DNA from: Tulasnella sp. 424
Lineage: Eukaryota > Basidiomycota > Agaricomycetes > Cantharellales > Tulasnellaceae
Direction of reading: 5' to 3'
Assembly: GCA_019633425.1 (NCBI GenBank)
Contig: WSUB01000103.1
Coordinates: 62,001 to 126,000 of the forward strand
Length of the DNA stretch: 64,000 nt
Shown: positions 50,745-60,404 of the stretch, in pieces
Position numbering within the stretch: position 1 is the first letter of the stretch
Layout of the letters: each line of letters opens with the position of its first letter
The notes under the pieces: model-generated
What the model was told of the DNA's origin: nothing
Databases searched by the model: none
The model's input: only the letters and a program-made list of their open reading frames with translations
Program-made: the position numbers and the translations under genes

Positions 50745-51286
50745 GATTGTGTTGGGAGGACGTTGTCGACGGAGGGGGTAGGTGGGATTGAAATCTGATG
50801 ATGTGCGCACCGCGGGAACACGCTGTTCGACGCCACGACCCTGAAATTCTACATTCCCCCCCAGCCGAGCGTTTTATTGAGAGCATTGCCAGGTTTGGTC
50901 GCGTATCCTCGAGAGTGTATCATGCACCATATGCAAGTAAATGGGGGTAAGAAGTGCCATGGAAAGCGGAACTTCTAGGTCTCTACTACGTTTCCTTGGG
51001 TCGTAGAGGAACCGGTTGCAAGCAATGCCTGGAGGCACAGTGGCACTTATTCCCCCATAAAATATCACCTTGGCTTCTAAGGTTATTACGGGTTAGGGAC
51101 TCCGTTCGCATATCAAGAGAAGCCATTGCTACACCTCAAAATTCATACGATCCAGGATCGTTCAAAAAGGTTCTCTCACAGTAAATTAAAGTACATATGA
51201 GCACAATTATGAGATCAAATGGCGAGTACAAATAAATATCTGGTCATGATCATTGGGAAAAGTGACAGCAATACCCCGGAGACTGC
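50745..51286 (-). promoter_or_regulatory. RPS15 upstream region and NNF1 3' flank
   Basis: 542 bases between the RPS15 start and the NNF1 stop. I find no gene. The part just upstream of RPS15 (minus strand) is the presumed promoter; it includes a G-rich run near 50855. No clear TATA word. Confidence 0.45.
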
Positions 51287-52193
51287 TTACGACTGTGGTC
51301 GCGTTTCCTGAGCCTCGATGCTCCATTGTTGCGCCTCTGACTCAGGTAACTTGCCGAAAGCAGAAGCAGCCTACGAGGTTGTGGAGATCAGGTTTCGGTT
51401 AGGAGAAGCTTAGCAACTAGTGAGGGCTCGAAAAGTTTGGCCGTACCTCCTCCAAAGCGTCAAGCCATTGGTTGGCCAGAGCGTTCTGCTCAGCGCGTTT
51501 GGCTTTGTTAGCCTTCAATATATCGGTAAGCTTGTCATTCTCCGCTTCCAGCTGAAATGTTGAAGGTGTTAGGATCCGAAGGGAAATATGACAGCTTAAA
51601 CGACCAACCTCGGCCAGCACGGCTTCGAGCCTTGCCTTTTCGCCGCGTAGAACTGGTACAACACGAGCCCGGATAGCTTCCTTTGGCTCTAAAACGCGTG
51701 TCCATGCATCCTTTCCTGGTGGTTCTCCTGCGGCTTTCCGCGCTTTCCCTTCAGAAACCACTTGCTGTAATGCGTCGATTCCTTCAGCGGCATGGTACTG
51801 TCGAAAAATTCGATCTCCTTCTTCCTGTATATTGCAACCATATGTGAGTGAAGGTCAAGTTAGGGTAGGGGATGAGCTAAAACCTACATTCACCGAATCA
51901 TGAATAAATTCAGACATCTGCTTACACACATCGCTGGCTTGGAGAGGTTGTGCGCCGGACCATCCCGGAATACACTGGGCGAAGTCATCGTACCTGAGTC
52001 AAGACCAGGTTAATCACGTCACGTTTGAGATGAAAGCGGTTCGGGCTACGTCAACTCACGACCATCCCATGCTGATCTTCTTCGCGGCCAACTTATAGCT
52101 GGTGCTAAAATGTTTCCACCTTATGCTAGTGCCTTCGTATTCCGGGTCCTGTTCCGTTTCGTTGACTTCGACTGGAGGATCCTCGTCTGCCAT
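51287..52193 (-). CDS. NNF1: NNF1/PMF1 kinetochore protein (MIS12 complex)
   Basis: Nnf1 is a subunit of the MIS12 complex that links centromeric chromatin to the NDC80 microtubule binder. The start MADEDPPVEVNETEQ leads into the Nnf1 domain: RWKHFSTSYKLAAKKISMGWSYDDFAQCIPGW, KQMSEFIHDSVNEEGDRIFRQYHAAEGIDALQQVV. The C-terminal half is coiled coil (PVLRGEKARLEAVLAELEAENDKLTDIL, NALANQWLDALEE), ending AQETRPQS. About 230 residues, a normal size. Five introns. The hydrophobic/aromatic spacing in SMGW...F-x2-C-P fits the family. Confidence 0.85.
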
Positions 52194-52333
52194 GGTGGTG
52201 GTGGTGGTGGTCGAGTTCGACAAACAAGCGATCAGTGCCACGTGATCTCTCAGGAAACGCGAAGGAGCGACCACTCCAGCACTCGGCGTCCAATGGGTGA
52301 GCTACATTGTGGCAGCACATACAGATTTTACTA

Positions 52334-54408
52334 CTATTGGTTTATCATGCTCTGTAGAGACTGGATGAGAGCTCCTGCTGTAGGCCTTGCGGCGGGGTTA
52401 CTCTTCCAGCATGTCTGGAAGAGTGGCCAGAGCTGGGGATACGTCGTGAAAGCAGAACAAGGGTGCTCAGAGATTTTAGGCAGCTCTTTTTTGGCTACAA
52501 TTGCTATGGTCAATGCGCCAACAGTCCTGCATTTGGGGTATGGTGGTTCTGGTGGGTTTGATAAGCTTCATCCACACTGTTGCACTGGAAACGTAAATAC
52601 TCACTTCCAGAGACGATCTCAAGAGTTGACATGGCCCACGAGTAGATGTCGACCGCTGGCGTCATACCGATGTTATCTGTGATTTCCGGGGCTTGATAGC
52701 GCATGCTTTGAATATCGCTATTACTCTGCGTGTTAAGGGGAAGATCGTCCTTGGCTTCGAGGGCCTTTGCAAGGGCAAAATCGCCAAGAACTCCGTGTCC
52801 ATCGTCGCTTATGAGAACGTTGGAAGGTTGTATGTCACCGTGAAACACCTGTATACTGTGTAGGTATTGAATACCCTGAGCGACGTCTAAGGTCTGAGTA
52901 TCGCTCTGTCAATCGAGGTAGTGAGGTCTATCAAGGTCTCTATAACCCACTATTCTAAGCTTCTGCTGGTCAGACAGATGGTTCGTGCTGAGGAACAACC
53001 TAACATCCATGTTGTTGAGCCAAGGTGAGACGAGATATCTGGATACAACAGGTCGCTAAACGCATGCAGCAGCAAGAGGTGGCTTGGAAGACTCACATAT
53101 CTTCGTCGATATAGCACCAGCCGTAAAGCTGCAGAATGTTTGGATGGTTTAAGGTCCTCCAGAGGTTGACTTGACGTTCGAATCTCTATTATACATTTAC
53201 GAGTTAGATACCCTCGGCAAGCCCAGATCATTTGAAGCATTAACCTCGACATGCTTCTCGTCGTGGTGGTCCGGCTCTCTAAAGTCCCGGTAGAATTTGA
53301 GCGCAACGACGATGCGGCCCAGCCAGAGTCCTTTCCAGATATCATACACATGACCAGCCCGGGCCGCCTTATTGCCAACTTTCACGCATTCTCCTTTGAG
53401 CTCTGCTGGAGAAATGCCCAGCTGACCTGTTACGACTTCCTCCTGACGCAGCTTGAACAGCTCAGTCTCAAACTCTTGCCGTTTAGCACTCCCTGGTGGT
53501 TGATTTATGAGGTCCTGTGGAATACGTGTCAGCAGATGACGACTCAAGCAAGCCCGACTGGAAATCTGGGCAACGGCCGTGCAGGCGACTTCGATACCTC
53601 GTGTAATTTGTTGACGGTTTCCTGAAGAAGCTTTTGGGATTTGGCCAACTCGTCAAGTTTGAGGGTGTCCTGCTCACGACCTTCCTTTAGGGCTTGCGTA
53701 GCGGTGTTGATTTGCAGCACGCCAGCAAGCTACCATGGTCACAAGACAAAGTGAGTCATGAGTGGCTTCAGTGTTTTCCATCGAACATACCCCAAGGCGC
53801 GGTACGCAGTCTCTCAATATCTTTTCGTGCCTGTTTATGGCCTTCTCGATGTCGTGGCGGAGATACCACTACATATGTGTTAATAGTTGTTCGGATAGTA
53901 GGGCTGCAAGTACTGACGCTTCGCCAAACACTGAGCTGACTCCAATGGTCAACGTCTCCCTTGACGGCTTCAAGGGCCCTGAAGGGATGTCAGAGACAAC
54001 ATTTTGAACTTGACAATTTGCATACTTGGTCGTGTTTTTCACCGCTGCATCGAGGTTGCTTTGCTCGGCCTTGCCGGCGTTGTCCCGGATAATCGTCATT
54101 ACCTCGACGGCGTCAGCCGCCAAGTCACGGCACTTGCCCCTGCGCACGGCTGCTTGAGCATATCAAACAGCTTCGAATATGTCTCTGACTCACTTATGAA
54201 GTGGAACTTCTTCTGCTGATCTGTAGATCTGAAATAGTTTCAAGTGAATTACAGCTCGTGATGAGAGCGGTCGACCTCGGGAGAGAAGCCATGTGCCCAC
54301 CATTTCGACGAGTCGAACAGCAACCTCTAAACCGGGCACAGGAGCGAAGCTTGCTGCCATTTCTGCAATGCTGAAAATAGTCTCGCTGGTTATTAGTGTG
54401 GGCGCCAT
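52334..54408 (-). CDS. TKL-type protein kinase with N-terminal helical domain; DFG replaced by DFA
   Basis: The start MAPTLITSETIFSIAEMAASF (54408) opens a helical region of about 200 residues that resembles the N-terminal four-helix module of fungal MLKL-like kinases by layout, not by motif. Kinase core: KAARAGHVYDIWKG (Gly-poor loop), RIVVALKFY (VAxK lysine), RFERQVNLWRTLNHPNILQLYGW, VFHGDIQPSNVLIS (HGD-x4-N loop), GVLGDFALAKAL (DFG is DFA), MRYQAPE (APE) and SWAMSTLEIVSG. The core seems to stop at 52510, but a 56-nt intron (GTGAGT...CCAG) restores GKPPYPKCRTVGALTIAIVAKKELP, and LWPLFQTCWKSNPAARPTA completes the C-lobe to 52334. Activity is uncertain because of DFA. Such TKL kinases are expanded in Agaricomycetes. 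Confidence 0.84.
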
Positions 54409-54889
54409 AGGAGCTGGTTGTTTTTGGGAAGGGATCGATCACAAAGTGGTTGAAGTACTGCGTGTGGCTTGGGTATATATAGGTCCGGTCGATTGGAATG
54501 GTTTGGCGCGCTGTCATACACACTCATCTCTGGGCGGCTAAATTGATCTACCGGCCAAAATCCTCGACGAGGCACCTCTCCAAAGACCTGAGAACAATGG
54601 GGTAGACATCATTGGCCTGCGCGTCATGTAAATTGGAAGGAAGATGCTACCGGGAAAGTAGTTGTGACTGGTCTTCGTGATGCTGTGACAGCCGACTTTC
54701 CTACACCAAGGATAGAAGGAATATCCCAAGTACAAGGTAGAATGGATTCCCCACTTTCTTTCTACGTACGATACTTAAAAGTGTTTCTACTTTAGTGCGC
54801 TGGCTTCTGTTGTAAGGATCTACCGTCTCAGGATCTATACTCCCACGTGACTGGTTACGCAAGCACCAGCCAAGATTCAAACGTCCGCA
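54409..54889. promoter_or_regulatory. Divergent promoter region, TKL kinase and CLC gene
   Basis: 481 bases between divergent start codons. Apart from the TATA-like word at 54474, I see no gene or clear element. Confidence 0.45.
54474..54481 (-). promoter_or_regulatory. TATA-like element of the TKL kinase gene
   Basis: The word TATATATA lies about 65-70 bases upstream of the kinase start codon at 54408 on the minus strand. Spacing fits a TATA box with a short leader. Most other intergenic regions here lack such a word. Confidence 0.5.
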
Positions 54890-57800
54890 ATGGCTGCTCC
54901 AGGTCGAACCTTGATAGACGACTCCCCCTGGGCCGACTGGGGCACTGGAACTCAGAATGCTACGACTGGAGCGTAAGCATAGTCTATCTCCTTGACATGC
55001 TCTCTGCGCTGATGTGCATCCTAGTCTACGCAACGGAGCTCGATCCCCTGATGCTTGGGTGAGAGTGGAAGCAAACAATTCAGCGACCCCTCAAGGAGGA
55101 CATTACCATGACGGTTCTGTAGAAGAAGAGCTACAGCTATGGGACGATCCGTCACCTCACAACATCCGAGAATACAAACAAGGCAGCACAATCGGTGCGT
55201 CCAAGTTTTGCACCGCGCCGCTCAGGAGAAATACAAGTAGGTCTGATAGTTTCGGTAATTCAATTTATAGACTGGATGCACGAGGAAAGTGCAGAACGGG
55301 CGCGAAAACAGCTTTTACGCTCGCAACTAGGACTTCGGGGTTTGGTGCTTCCCGTGCTCGATTCCTGGAGAATGTGGGCTGTCTTGATCTTGACCGGCGT
55401 GTCAATAGGATATACCGGAGGAATGTTGGACCTTTTGGTTGCTTGGTATGTTCTCTGCGACAATTTGCAACACACGCTCGGTGCTTACCTTTCCTGGACA
55501 GGCTTTCTGACCTCCGAACTGGTCGTTGCATGTCCGGATTAACCTACAACCAAAGCGCATGTTGCAACGGTCTCGATCGTAAGTGTATTTAAATATCATC
55601 CACGGAGCTGCGGACTTAACTTACAACCATTGATGTCGTCCAGCTGGCGAGGTTTGTTACGAATGGGTTACATGGAGTGCTTACTTCGGCGTGACGTCGA
55701 TTGCTGGACAATCCATTCTTCAAAGTGTCGTTTATGTTGGCCTGGCCGTTTGCTTTGCCGGCAGCGCTGCTTTCTTGGTTCAATCATATGCTCCTTACGC
55801 ATTCCACACTGGTAGTAAGTTGGATGAAGTCATATCAGCTCCCAATGGCCACTCACTGTCCCTTTATTCCATCAAGTCCCGGAAATCAAGGCGGTATGAA
55901 TGATGATTTCCTAGGGAATGCACGCTCTGACAGGACGATCTCACACAGATTCTTGGCGGTCTAGTACTCGACGAGTTCCTCAGTGCGTGGACATTGTTAA
56001 TCAAAGCCCTCGGACTCGCTCTATCTGTCGCTTCAGGACTCTCCCTGGGTAAAGAGGTTGGTCGCTTGGTCGGCTCTCATACTGGGCTTTGATTTTAACT
56101 GTTCCACAGGGACCCCTGGTTCATGTCAGTTGCTGTATGGCATCCCTGTGGTCAACTATTCTATCCTTTACTTCTCCTTCTTTCGGAAACTACTTCCAAA
56201 ATCAAAGTCAGTCTCAACGGAGGAAGTTGCTCGCCGCTGCTGCGACCGCCGGGGTGGCCGTGGCGTTCGGCTCACCGCTTGGCGGCGTCCTGTTCGGTCT
56301 GGAGGAGCTTGACAGTGCCTTATTCAGCAACCAGCAGCTCATGTGGAGAGCCTTTGTTACAAGCGTAGTAGCTGCTACCACTCTGGCCTACATAGATCCT
56401 TTTGGAATTGGGAAGCTTGTGCTGTTCCAGGTAAGCCAACGTGGTCCAACAGCTTCAGCATCGTTATGACCTTCCATTCAATGCAGGTTACGGCTAGTCA
56501 GCAGTGGAGGCAGTTTGAGCTAGTATGTGGTTTCTAAAGAGGGCTGCGATCGAAATTCACGATCCATCCATCGCGCTTTTAGATACCTTGGCTTGGACTC
56601 GGTGTGCTTGGGGTTGGTATTTGACATTTGAGTGGTGCTCGACTTCGCTGATGATTGGTGTCACACCAGGGAGTTCTCGGTGCTGTTTTGATTAAGTTAA
56701 ACGTCCGGGTTGCTCTTTACCGGAACAATAGCCCTCTACGGAACATGCGCGTCTTCGAGGTGCTGGTAGTTACAGCTATTACTGCGATCATCAGCTGGCC
56801 GGTATGTGGTTACCTGGATTTGGCACGAATCGTTTGCTGATAGTTGACTGTTATCAGGTGGTTTTCATGAGGTAGTCTGACCCTTCTCCTGAAACTTTGG
56901 GTCGGACTGATTTTTGGCATTGTGACATCGTAGGGACCAGACATCAACTCTTGTCTCCAACTTGTTTCAGGAATGCGAACCTTCGAAGGACTATCACGGA
57001 CTCTGCAAGTGAGCGCGAACCCGAGTAACATAGGAGACGACAGACTCATCCAATTTCAGTCAAGCATACACGTGGCAGAATATGTTTCTTCTCTTATTGA
57101 CTGCCGGACTCAAGGTTCTACTCACTGCATGGACGTTTGGGATGCATGTGCGCCATATCCAACTTGCTCCGCTCGGAGACGACTCTCTGACGATGGATAC
57201 ACGTAAAGCTCCCCGCAGGTATATTTCTGCCAACGATTGCGATAGGCGCATCTCTTGGGAGGTCGCTGGGAATTTTCCTGTAAGATGTTCTGAAATATAA
57301 AAGCCGGCCCGACCTCACGTAGAATATTTATTCAGACAGGAATGGCACAAAGCTAGCCCACGATCATGGATCTTCTCTTCATGTCCTCCCGAGGGCACTT
57401 GCATCTACCCTGGATTTTATGCTGTCATCGGTGCTGCCGCTTTGTTAGGAGGGGTGACGAGGCAAGCAGTTATGTTGCTTTGTATATCGTTTGCGGCTCT
57501 GAAAGGTCGCATCGGTTTTCAGGATGACCGTCTCACTCGTCGTGATACTCTTTGAGGTGAGTATGCCAAAGATCTGATGGTTTATGGATGGAAACGTGAC
57601 TTTGTGTTCCGATTCTCGTAGCTTACTGGCGCACTTTCGCATGTTTTACCTATCATGCTTGCTGTGATGAGCAGTAAGTTTGTTGGTGACTATCTTGGGA
57701 AAGGAATCTATGACACGTGGATTGCTATGCATGGTAGGGCGCCTTTCGAGAGTCGAAGGTATTCGCGGACTGATGATCACTTCTCTCTAGGTTACCCTTA

Positions 57801-58494
57801 CCTCCCGCCGTCGGATTTCCGCGACAGAGGGGAAACTGCGGCATCGGTTATGACATCTACGGATAAATTGGTGATATTGTACAACAATCAGAGCACTCCA
57901 TCCGAGCTTGGTTAGTGATTATTATTCCCAGTGTGGGGGTGGGGGCTAAATCGAGGTTCACAGATGCTCTTCTCAACGACAGCACCTATTCTGGATTCCC
58001 TGTATTAGACGGAGGCTCAGGAAAACTCTTGGGTTACGCGTCGAGATATAAGCTCCGTCAAGCCATCGGTATGGTGCTGGTAAATGAAAGCCTTGGCTGT
58101 GCCTGACTGCAAATATTATACAGATCCACTCTTGTCTTCTCCCGCCGAGTCATCAAGAGTTTGTGCGTTTGTGCGATCCTCCGTTTTGTCCGACTCTTTA
58201 GACTTTTCGTCTGTCACGGACAAGGCCCCGATGCAAATGCGGAAAGAAATGCCGCTTCACGTTGTCGTGACCACTTTCCAGAGACTTGTAAGCAAAAGCC
58301 AGCCAGGCATCGAGTTTCATACTGAAATCATTGGTAACCAGAACCTGCGTTACATTTTATTCACATCCAACGGCGGCTTCCTCAATGGCTTGTTGACAAG
58401 ACGGGACATTGCTCGCTTCCTGAATGAAGGATTCGAGCAGGCGAATGCTCTCTCCCAACCTACAGAGACTCACACAGAATGGGGGCGATTTTGA
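54890..58494 (+). CDS. CLC-family voltage-gated chloride channel/exchanger with two CBS domains
   Basis: Membrane Cl-/H+ transporter of the fungal CLC group (relatives in Golgi, vacuole or plasma membrane). The start MAAPGRTLIDDSPWADWG begins a cytosolic head. Landmarks in order: LDLLVAWLSDLRTGRC, CCNGLDPGEVCYEW and FHTGIPEIKAILGG (replaces GSGIPE). GLSLGKEGPLVHV carries the gating Glu, GVAVAFGSPLGGVLFGLEEL the proton-pathway Glu region, and LVSNLFQECEPSKDYHGLC follows. Two C-terminal CBS domains follow (VMTSTDKLVILYNN...GFPVLD; MPLHVVVTTFQRL...GLLTRRDIARFL). About 17 introns, including a 14-nt exon (56858-56871, VVFMR). All joins stay in frame. The key Glu residues suggest an exchanger. Confidence 0.92.
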
Positions 58495-58675
58495 GAAGCT
58501 TTTGCGGGTGTATTAGACTGTACAGGTTATGACAAAATGGATTTATCAGTTTGTCGTAATTTCCGTGCTCATGTCAGCAGGGGACTAGACGCGCGGGAGC
58601 TTCAGTCAAGATCGCGACAAACTCCTTCACGACCACCGTTACCGCTTAACCTACCCAACCTTCTACTAGTACACA

Positions 58676-60190
58676 ATGGACTCTCTCGCACCTCCAGGCC
58701 ACCGCAGCTCTCTCAAGCCTCCCGCACATCATTCACTATCGTTAAAGAGATCCGCAAACTCGCTTCGTAATTCGGAGAGCCTGGATAATGGAGGCCCTCA
58801 TCGCGTATCCCTCGCGCACGAGCTGGCGGCTGCAATGATGCCAGAACCAAACGTAACCTCTCAAATGCTGGCAGAGGAGTTTGGAATCGAATTCGACGAC
58901 GGAGGAGATGGAGAGGAGGAGGAAATTGACGCGTTCGCCGCAACCTCGGGCGAGCAAGTGGATGACCCCTATATAAGCCACGAACAACCGACTACCCCAC
59001 CGACACAGACGCTGGACCATTTTGGAGAAGGGACGACGGACTTTGGACAAGGGGGGGATACCTATGGTGGTAGTATGATGGATGAAATGGATGAATACCA
59101 GACGACGTTCGGATCATCATCCCGAGCAGCGAATGGCTTCGCCTCACCTCAAGCCAAGCAAGATCCACTTGAGTTGTTGGCACAAAACCTCAAAGCAACC
59201 GACCTATTTATAACTCAGTTAAAACATGTGGACGCGGAGCAATCAGCAGCCTCCGCAAGCGAGCCACCACTTGAAAGAGCAGCGGCCTCAATGATTGGCC
59301 GGCTTAATGACCTTGCTCGGGAGAGGGAGACCCAAGTCCGTACAATCCAAGAGTACGATCGCGAGTTGAAGAAGATGGTAGAGGACGTTGGTTGGCATGA
59401 CGCTTTGGGTCAGTTGGACCCTCTGGAGAATGTAGAGGACCTATTGGATCCCTCTGAGAAGGTCAAGGATCCTCAAACTGAGGAGGACCAGTCTCGGACC
59501 CCAAGGGGCAAGAGGACAGCTGATTACAGCGAAGGTTCCAATGTACCATCCCGTCGTCGGTCTGGAAGGCGAGGCTTATACCAGGTGGAGGAGGAAGATG
59601 AAGGGGAGCAGGGCGTCTTGGGAGACGATCCGACATACGACAATGACCACTACGACTACGACATCCCCTCACCTGGCAAGTCCCGCAAACATATGGACCT
59701 GCCTCCAGCGCCACCTGCTGCCGAAGTACCAACACCATCATCGACATTACCACACTTCTCTTACGTCCGCACTCTAACACAGTCGCTCTCCCACTCGCTC
59801 ACCTCCCTATCCGAGCATGCTCAAGTCAACGGCGTCAATACCACGGAAGCGGGGCGCAAGCTTCGTGCACTAAAAAACAAGATCGTTGAGCTCAAAGCTG
59901 ATTGGGATAGTGCAGACCGCAGCCGGGCCAAGATTGAGCGATGGGAATCCGGCCTGATTGACGACTTGACGGCGCCAGATCTTTCGGAGGATAGTTCACC
60001 AGAGTTATCCTTCTCCTCACCCTCCTCACGGGACACTTCAGTGGGACCCGAGACTCCAGAGATCGCTTCCGGTCCGAAGCTCCTGTCGAGGAGAGTTGAT
60101 GGCCGGAAACTCGTTCAGGAGCAGTTGGAAGGGTTCCAACACGCATTGGAGGAGGCCGCTCAGAAAACCCGGGCTATCATGGCCTCGTGA
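58676..60190 (+). CDS. Conserved hypothetical coiled-coil protein
   Basis: Single-exon gene of 504 codons, rare in this intron-rich window. I recognise no domain. The start MDSLAPPGHRSSLKPPAHHSLSLKR has a basic head, then LAHELAAAMMPEPNVTSQMLAEEFGIEFDDG, which looks like a conserved helical motif. An acidic linker precedes a coiled-coil stretch (DPLELLAQNLKATDLFITQLKHV; MIGRLNDLARERETQVRTIQEYDRELKKMV). A second charged, disordered region follows, then helices (FSYVRTLTQSLSHSLTSLSEHAQVN; RKLRALKNKIVELKADWDSADRSRAKIERWE) and the end LVQEQLEGFQHALEEAAQKTRAIMAS. It could be a structural or trafficking adaptor; no firm function. Confidence 0.8.
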   Translation: MDSLAPPGHRSSLKPPAHHSLSLKRSANSLRNSESLDNGGPHRVSLAHELAAAMMPEPNVTSQMLAEEFGIEFDDGGDGEEEEIDAFAATSGEQVDDPYISHEQPTTPPTQTLDHFGEGTTDFGQGGDTYGGSMMDEMDEYQTTFGSSSRAANGFASPQAKQDPLELLAQNLKATDLFITQLKHVDAEQSAASASEPPLERAAASMIGRLNDLARERETQVRTIQEYDRELKKMVEDVGWHDALGQLDPLENVEDLLDPSEKVKDPQTEEDQSRTPRGKRTADYSEGSNVPSRRRSGRRGLYQVEEEDEGEQGVLGDDPTYDNDHYDYDIPSPGKSRKHMDLPPAPPAAEVPTPSSTLPHFSYVRTLTQSLSHSLTSLSEHAQVNGVNTTEAGRKLRALKNKIVELKADWDSADRSRAKIERWESGLIDDLTAPDLSEDSSPELSFSSPSSRDTSVGPETPEIASGPKLLSRRVDGRKLVQEQLEGFQHALEEAAQKTRAIMAS

Positions 60191-60404
60191 AAGGATTCTA
60201 CTGCGTTGTCTTCAAGTCTGATTTCTTATTTTGGTTTTGTGTTATCACACTCTCATACGTTGTTTTAGAATATCTATCTGTATGCTGAAGCTATACTATT
60301 CCTCTGGGACGGTACCAACAGGAAACAATCGCATTTGCACAGTTATATCAAAACAAAGTATGAAAGCACGGAAACAAGATAGTTTACACAGAGACCCTCG
60401 CAGT

